A stretch of 64,000 nt of DNA. It comes from Strongylocentrotus droebachiensis. Lineage: Eukaryota; Echinodermata; Echinoidea; Camarodonta; Strongylocentrotidae. The translations under genes and the position numbers were made by a program. The stretch is taken from NCBI GenBank assembly GCA_035222895.1, contig JAVYIG010000891.1, positions 36,001 to 100,000 of the forward strand. The letters run 5' to 3'. The notes below the pieces were generated by a model. The model did not search any database. It was not told the DNA's origin and saw nothing but the letters and a program-made list of their open reading frames with translations. Numbering within the stretch: position 1 is the first letter of the stretch; each line of letters starts with the position of its first letter. Below are positions 58,422 to 62,450 of this stretch, piece by piece.

Positions 58422-59650
58422 TTCTTCTTCTTCTTCTTCTTCTTCTTCTTCTTCTTCTTCTTCTTCTTCTTCTTCTCCTCCTCCTCCTCCTCCTCCTCCT
58501 CCTCCTCCTCCTCCTCCTCCTCCTCCTCCTCCTCCTCCTCCTCCTCCTCCTCCTCCTCCCTCCCCCCTCCCCCCTCCCCCCTCCCCCTCCCCCCCTCCCT
58601 CCTCCTCCTCCTCCTCCTCCTCCTCCTCCTTTTTCCTTGCCTTCTTCTTTTTTTTCTTCTTTTTCTTCTTTTTTTTTCTTCTTCTTATTCCTTTTCTTTT
58701 TCTTCTCCTCCTCCTCCTCCTCCTCGCCTTCTTCTTCTTCTTGTTTGTCGTCTTCGCCTTCACTATACCTGACTACATACATGTACATGTATCTTTCACA
58801 ACGTACTCTTGGATGCATTCAGATATTTTGATGTAAAATAATCCACTGTGGCCAGCAGTATTGAAATTATTTTATTCCTAAGCATTAAATAATAAACCAA
58901 TAGCCCTCACCATACTACACCATATACATCTACATGTAGAATTATTAGAAAGTTGTTTTCTGCTAGCTTTATATAAATAAACGAAGTATATATATATATA
59001 TATATATATATATCTGTAAGTATTACAAAATCTGAAATTTCACTTGTCATTGCAGATAAGAGAAGTTGTATATCAAGTGAGATGAAGAGAGTAATAAGAG
59101 TCTATCAAAATAACGAAAATAAAATTTAACAATTTTTGCATACTGCTTCTCTCTACGAGGTGACTTATCGGCTATGTAGTGTAAAATACCCTTCTGGTGA
59201 AAAATTAGATTTAAAAGCACTCTCTCTGGATCAAACATTGAAACTTTGCCAGTCCCTGTTGTTGACCATGTTTGGAATGCTATATTAAAATACAAATAAT
59301 GAAACACAACAATGACCATTACAGAACTAGATCTATAAAATCCGATTTTATCTCAACAACCTTGGATGTTTTTTCCCCAGGAGTTGTTCGGAGACAATAT
59401 CATTCATACATCATCTCTCATTTGAAATTTTCCCCTCAACCATCTTGCAAAAAAAAACATGTTGCTGAAGCTTACACTCTTGATTTTCCTCTCCGTTATT
59501 TTTTTGACAGGATCATGGAGGCAGAGAACCAGCCAAAAACCTACAAACCTAGAAGAGTAGTGACCAGTACCCTGTCCAGTAACTCCCACACCACAGACAG
59601 TGATGACGATGATGACAGCGGTGTCAGACAGATCTCATACAAACCATCAA
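12450..59650 (+). CDS. Endophilin-A (SH3GL family), N-BAR domain, 5' part
   Basis: Endophilin-A binds and curves membranes through its N-BAR domain in clathrin-mediated and fast endocytosis and synaptic vesicle recycling, and recruits dynamin and synaptojanin through a C-terminal SH3. Exons: 12450-12494 (or 16255-16302), 19923-19991, 36909-36981, 39620-39763, 43141-43274, 45131-45197, 52710-52810, 53330-53433, 59511-59650; all are GT-AG and in phase, about 293 residues. Family matches: FKKQLNKANQFMSEKIAGAE (helix 0 and start of helix 1), NELLQPNP, VSKMRGQTK, YPQPEGTLGDCFLKFGRDLG, NGLLEVGEAHKQLGDIKDSL, QNFLEPLDHLRQKELKEI, GRRLDYDCKKRK, EQVRQLQALVEAQLEYHQQA. The type is A, not B. The invertebrate gene is probably the single pro-orthologue of SH3GL1-3. 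The SH3 exon is beyond the right edge. Introns are repeat-filled, the largest 16.9 kb. Confidence 0.96.
12953..13105. mobile_element. Short TA-flanked MITE with perfect inverted ends
   Basis: The ends are perfectly complementary over 22 bp (begins GGGGCGCTGGTCCGAGAA), with TA on each side (12951-12952, 13106-13107). The 153-bp element carries further inner repeats of CGGACGATCC. A TA target fits the Tc1/mariner superfamily. Perfect ends suggest a recent insertion. It lies in endophilin intron 1. Confidence 0.8.
13108..16254. other. No gene recognised (endophilin intron 1)
   Basis: This is AT-rich intron with scattered ACATGTAC words. I found no exon-like ORF with splice sites and no bounded transposon. 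The right part must contain the promoter of the alternative first exon at 16255. Confidence 0.4.
16255..16302 (+). CDS. Endophilin-A alternative exon 1b (helix 0, form b)
   Basis: The ATG at 16255 gives MSFKLNMKKTFSKANQ and then the donor GTGAGT, in the same phase (0) as exon 1a. Both forms begin MSF and end KANQ, but the middle differs: four lysines and Leu/Met/Phe instead of the AGFKKQL core. Exon skipping between 1a and 1b is impossible because both carry starts, so 1b implies a second promoter. No transcript evidence is available. Confidence 0.8.
16303..19922. other. Intron with palindromic ACATGTAC words; no gene
   Basis: TGTACATGTACA-type words recur (for example 16396-16408, 16559-16573, 18950-18972, 19370-19380). 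A poly-C run is at 17715-17753 and a shorter one at 19640-19655. No exon is supported between exon 1b and exon 2. Confidence 0.5.
17715..17753. repeat. Poly-C run
   Basis: About 39 consecutive C. The length of such runs is often unreliable in assemblies. A proline-rich frame across it is an artefact. Confidence 0.9.
19923..19991 (+). CDS. Endophilin-A exon 2
   Basis: This 69-nt, phase 0/0 exon has acceptor TTTCTCCAG and donor GTGAGT. It encodes FMSEKIAGAEKTEYDEEFVD and LEK, the start of BAR helix 1 (vertebrate [22 protein letters not shown]). Confidence 0.95.
20417..20784. mobile_element. Palindromic MITE, family R (copy 1)
   Basis: The ends are AGGCCTGTCATCATCAGCTC and, reversed, AGGTCTGTCTTCATCAGCTC. 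Inner GCGGGATATTT/AAATATCCCGC blocks repeat in both directions. There is no coding capacity. The target duplication is unclear. Other copies are at 29632, 31346 and 49418. Confidence 0.75.
21790..22370 (+). mobile_element. TTAA-flanked MITE, family T1 (copy 2), host of a nested hAT-like MITE
   Basis: The left end is AGATGAAGTTGAGTTCTGG, the right end reversed is AGAGAAGGTTGAGTTCTGG, and TTAA lies outside both. The central part is interrupted by the element at 22034-22222. Confidence 0.8.
22034..22222. mobile_element. hAT-like MITE, family A (copy 1)
   Basis: The ends are CAGGGAAAAAA and, reversed, CAGTGAAAAAAA, with three TCGGGGGCTA blocks inside. GTACATG is repeated at 22027-22033 and 22223-22229. 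It is nearly identical in length and content to 44911-45098, which has a full 8-bp duplication. It is nested in a T1 element, so it is the younger insertion. Confidence 0.8.
22866..23493. mobile_element. TTAA-flanked MITE, family T3
   Basis: The ends are CTCTTAAGCTGCCA and, reversed, CTCTTACACTGCCA, each flanked by TTAA (22862-22865 and 23494-23497). The right half is rich in GCGCGCTAGCGCGC palindromes. It is non-coding. Confidence 0.75.
24061..24434. mobile_element. Harbinger-like MITE, family H2
   Basis: The inverted ends begin GGGCGCGTTCATGCTTGATT and, reversed, GGCCGCGTTCATGCTTGATT, 24 bp with one mismatch. The 3-bp TAA is repeated at 24058-24060 and 24435-24437. A TWA target and G-starting ends fit PIF/Harbinger. 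It is internally palindromic (AACGCGTTT, TACAATTGTA) and non-coding. Confidence 0.8.
25750..26115. mobile_element. Harbinger-like MITE, family H1 (complete copy)
   Basis: The ends are GGCCAAATTAAAAAA and, reversed, GGCCATTAAAAAAAA, each followed by ACATGTTTAGCGTCC. TTA is repeated at 25747-25749 and 26116-26118. The interior has AAAATGGCCGCTC and AAGATGGCCGCC blocks between homopolymers. Same family as 39053 and 10379. Confidence 0.82.
26985..27486 (+). mobile_element. TTAA-flanked MITE, family T2 (copy 1)
   Basis: The ends are AGGTATTACAAAGTTTTGG and its complement, flanked by TTAA at 26981-26984 and 27487-27490. It is 502 bp with a non-coding interior. A second copy, inverted relative to this one, is at 37797. 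Confidence 0.85.
28300..28578 (+). CDS. SAP-domain ORF, probably first exon of a decayed mobile or repeated gene
   Basis: The ATG at 28300 gives 92 residues. Residues 8-44 (IDDIKLWTVPALKDYLRKRN, LKVSGRKEELVVLVF) fit the SAP fold: two helices, the LKxxLxxRxLxxxG core and the GxKxxLV turn. SAP domains bind DNA or RNA. Upstream are a palindromic GTCACGTGAC and a GC-richer block resembling a promoter. From memory, similar SAP starts occur in repeated invertebrate proteins that also carry SWIM and YqaJ-nuclease domains; none of those domains is seen downstream. It lies inside endophilin intron 2, on the same strand. It has a stop codon and no convincing donor, so it is likely a truncated relic. 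Confidence 0.5.
   Translation: MEDDTVVSIDDIKLWTVPALKDYLRKRNLKVSGRKEELVVLVFAAKMMPELAAPATSAGVADQQKKEHYGDLLKTPTGSLSNQSSQMKHLIT
29265..29470. repeat. Dispersed repeat fragment shared with 35440-35560
   Basis: TTTTCCCAATTTT runs, then GGGAATGTTGTAAGATGCCA, CGCGAATCCTCTT and GGGGGCATGGTTGAGG appear in the same order at 35440-35560. Ends are not defined. Confidence 0.6.
29632..29890. mobile_element. Palindromic MITE, family R (copy 2)
   Basis: The ends are AGGCCTGTCTTCATCAGCTC and the exact complement at the right (GAGCTGATGAAGACAGGCCT). The interior contains AAATAGCGGGTTATTTGGCA modules. It is shorter than the other copies. Confidence 0.8.
30105..30255. mobile_element. Short relative of the CAGAGATGCCAAC MITE
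   Basis: GAGATGCCAACCCTCC at the left and GGAGG/AAGGTTGGCATAT at the right match the ends of 7542-8252. A CTCCCTAATTTTCAGGGAG hairpin also parallels its right end. The outermost bases are decayed, so the duplication is not readable. Confidence 0.5.
31346..31701. mobile_element. Palindromic MITE, family R (copy 3)
   Basis: The left end is AGGCCTGTCTTCACTAGCTC; the right end is degenerate (GATGATGAAGACTTGCCT). The inner modules CTTCATCAGCCCGAAGTTGC and CTCGAGCTGATGAAGACGCG are imperfect internal copies of the terminal repeat. Confidence 0.75.
31819..32228 (-). mobile_element. TTAA-flanked MITE, family T1 (copy 3, inverted)
   Basis: The ends are AGAGAGGGTTGAGTTCTGG and, reversed, AGATAAAGTTGAGTTCTGG, with TTAA on both sides. 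It is in the opposite orientation to copies 1 and 2. The left half of another T1 copy follows almost immediately. Confidence 0.8.
32239..32440 (+). mobile_element. Partial T1 MITE (left half, copy 4)
   Basis: It begins after TTAA with AGACAAGTTCTAGTCATGCG and continues GATTGCATTGTGAAAGAAAC through CACAGAAAGATGTATATGGG. It then stops, so the right half is missing. Copies 3 and 4 together form a large inverted repeat. Confidence 0.7.
32970..33620. repeat. Direct repeat pair flanking a tRNA-like relic
   Basis: Segments 32975-33150 and 33437-33615 share an ordered set of blocks: GACATCTGAT, AGCTACAACATAC, GATATTGCTCGC, AATGTAGAATCCAG, TTTGAGAAA and CCCATAG. The spacing is about 460 bp. A weaker third relative follows at 33655-33800. 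The repeated unit is not identified. Confidence 0.6.
33299..33372 (-). tRNA. tRNA-like relic (pseudogene or SINE head)
   Basis: On the minus strand it reads GGAAATG...CGTTTTC, a 7-bp acceptor stem with two G-T pairs. The T arm CCTGG-TTCGAGT-CCGGG contains a perfect B box, GGTTCGAGTCC. The A box (TTGGTATATCGGT) is degenerate, the D stem does not pair and the anticodon loop (CTTGA/TCGAG stem) is 9 nt. It is therefore probably not a working tRNA. Confidence 0.4.
34439..35001. mobile_element. hAT-like MITE with 8-bp duplication, nested in another repeat
   Basis: The ends are CAGGCCTTCTCAACT and its exact complement. ATTTAGAG is repeated at 34431-34438 and 35002-35009. If the element is removed, the flanks join into ATTATTTTGAGACAATTTAG then AGCATTTTCAAATTTTGAGC, matching a neighbouring repeat near 34205-34260. 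The interior carries the GAGCGTAGCGACCGAG / GGGGTCCAGGG module. Confidence 0.87.
35150..35335. repeat. Tandem array of about 66-bp hairpin units (3 copies)
   Basis: Each unit reads AAAGGCAATTTTAACAAAAA, then AGGTGGTCTGTAT and ATACAGCCCACCT. The last two words are near-perfect complements, so every unit contains a 13-bp stem with a 3-nt loop. Confidence 0.8.
35681..36586 (+). CDS. Non-LTR retrotransposon reverse transcriptase, truncated at both ends
   Basis: The open frame of 301 codons shows the retrotransposon reverse transcriptase blocks in order: QFGFREKHTTTHAILHLVDK, FLDYRYSKAFDTVNH, GVPQGSLLGPLLFIVYINDF, the catalytic FADDSS, LNLKKTNYM and FLGLHIDEHLNWKYHI. The thumb breaks off after LPYLHYGV. 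No endonuclease or 3' tail is attached. It resembles CR1/L2/Jockey-type elements. It lies in endophilin intron 2, sense strand, near the end of that intron. Confidence 0.88.
   Translation: MYTWTITFLMNANILSNFQFGFREKHTTTHAILHLVDKISSALDARMHTVGVFLDYRYSKAFDTVNHYILLDKLCHYGVRGIALDWFRSYLTNRKQFVTLSGIDSDMRDITCGVPQGSLLGPLLFIVYINDFQLSEKMLSFILFADDSSVFFSHKNPQTLLQTVNSELTNVTLWIHANKLSLNLKKTNYMLFSNSLSILPGNVMFNGVEIERVSTFKFLGLHIDEHLNWKYHISKLCKLLSRNTGVIYKLKSVFPLNILRLLYATLILPYLHYGVLAVDSFIIITIFKHFFFLQIYSPCRC
36850..36906. repeat. (CT)n tract forming the exon 3 polypyrimidine tract
   Basis: CT dinucleotides and related pyrimidines run up to the TTTTACAG acceptor of endophilin exon 3. The tract is an unusually long polypyrimidine tract. 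Confidence 0.85.
36909..36981 (+). CDS. Endophilin-A exon 3
   Basis: This 73-nt exon enters at phase 0 and leaves with one base over, donor GTAAGT. It encodes TIDVTALAVEDIITKTNELL and QPNP. The last part is the conserved LQPNP turn of the A-type BAR domain. Confidence 0.95.
37233..37422. mobile_element. Short MITE with CAGTCAWACCTG ends
   Basis: The ends are CAGTCATACCTG and, reversed, CAGTCAAACCTGTCTATAGC. TATTA is repeated on each side (37228-37232, 37423-37427). Inside are four TACAAAGACCACCTGT-like units. A truncated left half occurs near 35626 (CAGTGAAACCTGCTTTTAAT). The true duplication may be TA or TATTA. Confidence 0.7.
37690..37795 (+). mobile_element. SINE-like 3' end with (ATT)n tail
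   Basis: AAGCTGCGCCTTGAGAATTT, then GGCGCCTTACAAATC and an (ATT)n tail, give the same layout as the end at 1915. It is immediately followed by the T2 MITE at 37797. Confidence 0.45.
37797..38270 (-). mobile_element. TTAA-flanked MITE, family T2 (copy 2, inverted)
   Basis: The ends are AGGTAATACAAAGTTTTGG on both sides, with TTAA at 37793-37796 and 38271-38274. The body is the reverse complement of 26985-27486 along most of its length, with the same blocks (GGTCGATTTTAGTC, CTCCCGGTAAATTTTGA). Confidence 0.85.
39053..39389. mobile_element. Harbinger-like MITE, family H1 (copy 3)
   Basis: GGCCAAATAAAAAAAAAAAC, then ATGTTTAGCGTCCTG, at the left; GGGACGCTTAACATG...CATGGCC at the right. TAA is repeated at 39050-39052 and 39390-39392. 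It is strongly similar to 25750-26115. Confidence 0.82.
39405..39590 (+). mobile_element. SINE-like element with (ATT)n tail
   Basis: GGTGTAAATGGGTACTCCAC, then GTGATTGGCTTGTGCACTGT and an (ATT)-rich tail. The AAATGGGTAC word is shared with the copy at 59700-59955. It ends about 30 nt before endophilin exon 4. Confidence 0.55.
39620..39763 (+). CDS. Endophilin-A exon 4
   Basis: This 144-nt exon has acceptor CCATAG and donor GTAGGT. After completing a Leu codon it encodes TRAKQSTAMTVSKMRGQTKN, then SRYPQPEGTLGDCFLKFGRD and LGENSVF. Fly endophilin has NTYPQPEGLLAECMLTYGKKLGED, a close match. Confidence 0.95.
40710..43100 (+). repeat. Pyrimidine-rich minisatellite (about 20-22 bp units)
   Basis: The basic unit is CTTCCACACTCTCTACCCCT with variants (TTTCACACT, CCAAACTATCT). 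About 110 units run over 2.4 kb with almost no G on the plus strand. Longer blocks are themselves repeated: the rare phrase ACCCCTGTTAAACAC recurs at about 42286, 42579, 42722 and 43060. A 796-codon frame is open only because the unit lacks stop triplets; its His/Ser/Leu/Pro repeats are not a protein gene. It lies in endophilin intron 4 and ends some 40 nt before exon 5. Confidence 0.95.
43141..43274 (+). CDS. Endophilin-A exon 5
   Basis: This 134-nt exon has acceptor CAATCCAG and donor GTATGG. It encodes (G)NGLLEVGEAHKQLGDIKDS, then LDFNIRQNFLEPLDHLRQKE and LKEIV. It is the central helix of the BAR dimer, matching fly SLDDNIKQNFLEPLHHMQTKD. Confidence 0.95.
44430..44462 (+). repeat. Degenerate TTAGGG-like interstitial tract
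   Basis: GGTTAAGGGTTAGGATTAGG followed by GTTAGG is a short, imperfect run of the animal telomere hexamer within endophilin intron 5. Confidence 0.55.
44911..45098. mobile_element. hAT-like MITE, family A (copy 2), beside exon 6
   Basis: The ends are CAGGGAAGAAA and, reversed, CAGTGAAAAAAA. TTATGAAT is repeated at 44903-44910 and 45099-45106, a perfect 8-bp duplication. The interior matches 22034-22222. Only 24 nt separate the right duplication from endophilin exon 6. Confidence 0.9.
45131..45197 (+). CDS. Endophilin-A exon 6
   Basis: This 67-nt exon has acceptor TTGCCAACAG and donor GTACGA. It encodes HHRKKMQGRRLDYDCKKRKV and QK. The GRRLDxDxK block is diagnostic of endophilin-A. Confidence 0.95.
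45198..49417. other. No gene recognised (endophilin intron 6, first part)
   Basis: AT-rich intron. A CCATAGCCAAGG/CCATGG region near 47545-47650 has opposing GGGGGCACGGTTAA and TTAACCGTGACCCC words about 90 bp apart, possibly a decayed foldback element. No exon is needed here, because exons 6 and 7 join in phase and align without a gap. Confidence 0.45.
49418..49718. mobile_element. Palindromic MITE, family R (copy 4)
   Basis: The ends are AGGTCTGTCTTTATCAGCTC and, reversed, AGGCCTGTCCTCATCAGCTT, with inner CCCGCTATTT/AAATAGCGGG blocks. Confidence 0.75.
50136..50310. repeat. Imperfect (GTA)n microsatellite with GAGAGA islands
   Basis: Trinucleotide GTA/AGT repeats are interrupted by AGAGAGAGACAGAGAGAGAG. 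Poly-Val and poly-Ser frames here are artefacts. Confidence 0.9.
51099..51558. mobile_element. Mariner-like MITE with CAGTGCGTCCCAG ends
   Basis: The inverted ends CAGTGCGTCCCAGAAAAAAC and its complement (GTTTTTTCTGGGACGCACTG) are perfect over 20 bp. TA precedes the left end; CATA follows the right end, so the second TA is shifted or mutated. No transposase frame remains. Confidence 0.75.
51695..51985 (+). repeat. Tandem duplication of about 145 bp
   Basis: Two adjacent copies share AACAAAGTAA, TTTAGAACA, AAACTGGACTTAGAATGAGG, TTAATTCATGTGTCTGCTTT and ATTAATAGCATATAGGCCCT. Differences are about 10-15 percent by eye. Confidence 0.8.
52183..52265 (+). mobile_element. T1 MITE fragment
   Basis: GTTGAGTTCTGGTCATAAAG, then ATTGTAAAAGAAACTTTTTG matches the left T1 end. 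The rest is lost. Confidence 0.5.
52710..52810 (+). CDS. Endophilin-A exon 7
   Basis: This 101-nt exon has acceptor GATTTTAG and donor GTAAGT. It encodes (G)SQIPEEEIRMAQEKFEESR, then DIVMNGMMNLVESD, matching human [20 protein letters not shown] and its FNLLEMD. Confidence 0.95.
52841..52945 (+). repeat. (GGA)n-(GGGGGA)n G-rich tract after exon 7
   Basis: GGA repeats pass into GGGGGA repeats, starting some 30 nt after the exon 7 donor. Runs of five to six G at 6-bp spacing can form G-quadruplexes in DNA or intronic RNA. Confidence 0.92.
53330..53433 (+). CDS. Endophilin-A exon 8 (end of N-BAR)
   Basis: This 104-nt exon has acceptor TTCTGCTAG and donor GTAGGA. It encodes VEQVRQLQALVEAQLEYHQQ and AQEILNQLTSSLGD. 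Human has [20 protein letters not shown] at this point, the last BAR helix. Confidence 0.96.
53440..54240 (+). repeat. (CAT/CAC)n region with a 52-bp higher-order unit
   Basis: Degenerate CAT/CAC/TAC triplets fill the start of intron 8. From 53749 to 54160 a 52-bp unit (landmark CATTATCAT at 53801, 53853, 53905 and every 52 bp to 54113) repeats about seven times. Because 52 is not a multiple of 3, the 235-codon frame cycles through Ser/Pro, Ile/Thr and His/Tyr blocks and is not a gene. Confidence 0.93.
55181..55404 (-). other. Unrecognised ORF fragment
   Basis: Two overlapping minus-strand frames of 63 and 87 codons lie in a locally GC-richer patch of intron 8. One reads MDPTTHENLETSIQKVYKTN and continues with ordinary protein-like composition. 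I recognise no family. It may be an old retrocopy or transposon-gene fragment, or chance. Confidence 0.2.
55433..57773. other. No gene recognised (endophilin intron 8)
   Basis: AT-rich intron. No exon, RNA gene or bounded element could be supported. Confidence 0.4.
57774..57882 (+). repeat. Tandem duplication of about 60 bp
   Basis: TCAAATAATTGTTGCCATTT, then GAGGAGGTAAAGCTGATTCA is followed by TCAAATAATAGCTGCCATTT and AAGGAGGTAAAGCTGATTTA. Confidence 0.7.
58373..58738 (+). repeat. (CTT)n-(CCT)n-(CCCCCT)n pyrimidine tract
   Basis: CTT passes to CCT, then to CCCCCT units and back through CCT to CTT. It is pyrimidine-only on the plus strand over most of 360 bp. All long frames on both strands here are artefacts. 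Confidence 0.95.
58988..59013. repeat. (TA)n microsatellite
   Basis: About 12 TA dinucleotides. A second AT array lies at 60108-60131. Confidence 0.9.
59511..59650 (+). CDS. Endophilin-A exon 9 (linker)
   Basis: This 140-nt exon has acceptor TTTGACAG and donor GTAAGG. It completes an Arg codon and encodes IMEAENQPKTYKPRRVVTST, then a Ser/Thr stretch, DSDDDDDSGVRQ and ISYKPS. It is the flexible linker after the BAR domain (human [20 protein letters not shown]). The acidic patch DSDDDDDS is a possible casein-kinase-2-like target. Confidence 0.93.
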
Positions 59651-59699
59651 GTAAGGACACAATTATCTATCATTTGTTTGAGAAAAGTTATTTGTTCCC

Positions 59700-59955
59700 T
59701 AGTCCCTCAGAGAAGACTTAAAGCCAACGGTCCTCTGGTTGCTTTAATACTTGTCCTTTGGCAAGATATTAATCTACATTTGCCACACTTGAGCCAGGTG
59801 AGGTAAATGGGTACCGGGTAGGATTACTCCTTGAAATGCACCGTGCGCTGATTACGGCTGCCGGAGCTAAAGCTAGGGTAATAATTTCCAAAGCTCTTTG
59901 GAAGCGCATAGAGACGTTGTATGTGATATGCTCTATACAAGAACCAATATTATTA
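59700..59955 (+). mobile_element. SINE-like element, most complete copy
   Basis: Blocks in order: AGACTTAAAGCCAACGGTCC, GCAAGATATTAATCTACATT, GAGGTAAATGGGTACCGGGT, GCTGATTACGGCTGCCGGAG, GAAGCGCATAGAGACGTTGT and ATGCTCTATACAAGAACCAA with a short ATT tail. Partial copies occur at 2836 and 39405. It probably ranks as a SINE; no clear Pol III boxes were assigned. Confidence 0.6.
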
Positions 59956-60100
59956 ATTATTGATTACAAGCATGCACATGCTTTCTTTAAAAGCAAAGGG
60001 TAAAAAGAAATCATCATAGTCTAGACCCCTGGCTGGTATTCAGTGTAATACTCATGTCAGTAATGGGAGTAATTTACTCAGTTTAACAATTGATGTGCCC

Positions 60101-60131
<31 letters not shown>

Positions 60132-60321
60132 CAGGCCTTAAATTTCAACATTTTTAGGGCAAGGCCACTTTTCTGTAGGGCACATTCCTATATTACAGCA
60201 CCAATGGGAAGAATTGGAAAGGGCACAAAAAATCTCCAAGGCCAATGAGAGGGGCATTGAGGCCAATCAAAGGGGCATCCAAGGCCTGGCCTTGGATGGC
60301 CTTGGATTAATTTAAGCCCTG
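60132..60321. mobile_element. hAT-like MITE in an AT microsatellite
   Basis: The ends are CAGGCCTTAAATT and, reversed, CAGGGCTTAAATT. TATATATA flanks both sides, compatible with an 8-bp duplication but ambiguous in an AT repeat. The interior repeats AAGGCCAATGAGAGGGGCAT units. Confidence 0.6.
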
Positions 60322-60453
60322 TATATATATGAAGTAAAAAGCAAAACATCTTTTTTGTTTTTAAAGAAAACTAAGTTCTCCAAATTTTATTTGAAAATAT
60401 TTATTTAAAAAGTCCATCAACCAAGAAATGTCCCACTCGCCATGGTATTTTAA

Positions 60454-60837
60454 AGATAAACTCCAGTTCTGGTAAAAAAAAGAAAATTAATTCTCACAGA
60501 ATCAAACGAAACTTACACTGAATGTTCAAGATTACAAATAAATGACATGTGCCAAACAATTTTGGAAGAAAATGTATACTGGCTGAGTAATGAGCATAGA
60601 AAAACAAGGAAATTAGGTAGTACTAGCCCGGACACCATGTGTGTTGTCCCATATATAGCTTTCTGTGTACAGTGCTTGTTACTTTACCAAGACTCGGCCA
60701 AATTTATTATGATTTTGATGACTCCAGAACCTTGCAGTGCACACCAATACCTACATGCTACATGATCAACTGTTTCTGATCCATTCCACACCTTTTCTTT
60801 CACAATGCAATCGCATTACCAGAACTCACTTTTATCT
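60454..60837 (-). mobile_element. TTAA-flanked MITE, family T1 (copy 5, divergent)
   Basis: The ends are AGATAAACTCCAGTTCTGG and, reversed, AGATAAAAGTGAGTTCTGG, with TTAA outside both. The right half contains TGTGTACAGTGCTTGTTACT, the reverse of the left half of copies 1 and 2. Confidence 0.75.
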
Positions 60838-60902
60838 TTAAGCATCTCAAGGTTTTACAAATGTCAAGTTACACATCAATATTTTATCAATACCTCAATC
60901 AG

Positions 60903-62450
60903 TCAGTTCAGTTCAGTTCAGTTCATTTTATTCAAAACCATACAAAGCATGATATAATCTGTTACATAAAAAAGAGACTGGTAATAGTACATCAATCAAC
61001 ATATTCTAACTTGATTACATCATAAACTGAATGGTTTTAGGACCCCTTTAGAAGCTAAGCTTGTGAGCGGGGCCCTATAACAAAATACATACATTTACAG
61101 TAAAAAGAATGTTACGTATGATTATACAATGGATGAAAATACTAAGCTACAGAATATAGAACATACAAATACTCTCACACACACACACACAGACACCACA
61201 CACGCACATCACCATACACAGCAAACACACTGACGAGTAGGTCCTTAGTGGTCAAAAAGCATTTCAGAATGAGAAATTACTAAGATGCGAATAAAAACTA
61301 TGTCAGTCTTTCAAGCAGGTACGTTTTAGATAAACTTCTAAACCTAGAAAGAGTTGTACTATTTTTTATATCATCAGGCAGACTGTTCCATTCTTTAATG
61401 CAAGAGATATGGAAAGAGGTCAGAGTGACATTTGTTCTTGCAAAAGGCTGTCGAATAAGACACCTTTGACGTGTATTATAATTATGAATTTGCGAGTTCT
61501 GACGGAATAAATCTTTTAACGTACATTCATGAGGCATAGACTTAAGATTAAACATAAACAATATGCAATTGAACGACACAAGTCCACTTAGTGGTAACGT
61601 TCTTAGCCGAAGGAACAATGGAGAACTTGGATGTCTATAATAAGAATTAGTAATAAGCCGTATTGCTTTCTTCTGCCATACTCTCAACTTATCAAGATAT
61701 GACTTAAAGGTGTTTCCCCAAGCAACATTACAATATGTCAAATAAGGAAGAATAATACTATTATATAATGTTATCAGCACTCTTTCAGGTAAAATAAATT
61801 TTAATCTAAAAATGACACCTACACTACGGGACAACTTTGTGCATACAGCATCTAAATGATTTCTCCAAGATAAATGCTCATCCATGGTTAGCCCTAAGAA
61901 CTGAACATTTTCACTAAGCGCAACATCATGGCCTCCAACATTAAGAAAAGTAATGCCATCTGGAAGCTTTTTACCCTTGGAGCGAAAAATAACACATTTG
62001 GTCTTTTGAACATTCAACAATAACTTATTACAACAATACCATGCATACAGTTTCTGAATCTCTTGATTCGCAATTAGTAATAAATCTTCAGCCTTCTTAT
62101 CAGCCAACAGCAAGCTGGTATCATCAGCAAAAAGTGAGTATGAGAATAATGTTGATGAGTGTATTATATCATTTATATAGATCAGAAACAACAGGGGACC
62201 AAGAACAGAACCCTGAGGTACACCATATTTAATAGAAGCAAGTTGAGAATTAGTACCATTCACCACAACAAATTGTGTCCTGTCAAACAAATAGCTTTGG
62301 AACCAAGACAATGCTACACCACGTATTCCATAATGCTCAAGTTTCCTAAGGAGGATGCCATGGTCAATAGTATCAAACGCCTTAGATAGATCTAAGAATA
62401 TCCCCAAACAATACTTGTCTCCATCAATAGCTTTTATGATATTACTTAAT
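60903..62450 (-). mobile_element. 5'-truncated non-LTR retrotransposon with (TGAAC)n 3' end
   Basis: The element reads on the minus strand from about 62450 to a (TGAAC)n tail at 60924-60903. A short tandem repeat instead of poly-A is typical of CR1/L2-type ends. The body is the reverse transcriptase ORF plus a 3' untranslated part of about 370 bp. Just upstream, TATTACTTAATAAATTAAAT is repeated in tandem near 62443-62486. Confidence 0.8.
61298..62407 (-). CDS. Non-LTR retrotransposon reverse transcriptase, C-terminal part
   Basis: There are 369 uninterrupted codons from the first Met, but the frame is open upstream to about 62446 (AIDGDKYCLGIFLDLSKAFD), so the Met is not a true start. Motifs: DLSKAFDTIDH, GVPQGSVLGPLLFLIYINDI, catalytic FADDTS, LLLNVQKTKCVIF, FLGLTMDEHLSWRNH. 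The C-terminal thumb and tail end at a natural stop. The palm and fingers are partly missing and the endonuclease is absent. An intact frame suggests a recent insertion. It lies in endophilin intron 9, antisense. Confidence 0.92.
   Translation of the reverse strand: MGIFLDLSKAFDTIDHGILLRKLEHYGIRGVALSWFQSYLFDRTQFVVVNGTNSQLASIKYGVPQGSVLGPLLFLIYINDIIHSSTLFSYSLFADDTSLLLADKKAEDLLLIANQEIQKLYAWYCCNKLLLNVQKTKCVIFRSKGKKLPDGITFLNVGGHDVALSENVQFLGLTMDEHLSWRNHLDAVCTKLSRSVGVIFRLKFILPERVLITLYNSIILPYLTYCNVAWGNTFKSYLDKLRVWQKKAIRLITNSYYRHPSSPLFLRLRTLPLSGLVSFNCILFMFNLKSMPHECTLKDLFRQNSQIHNYNTRQRCLIRQPFARTNVTLTSFHISCIKEWNSLPDDIKNSTTLSRFRSLSKTYLLERLT

Noticed and set aside
58291-58836. Four overlapping frames of 149-175 codons (poly-Arg, poly-Glu/Gly, poly-Ser/Pro, poly-Leu)
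   Set aside because: All derive from the (CTT)n-(CCT)n microsatellite.
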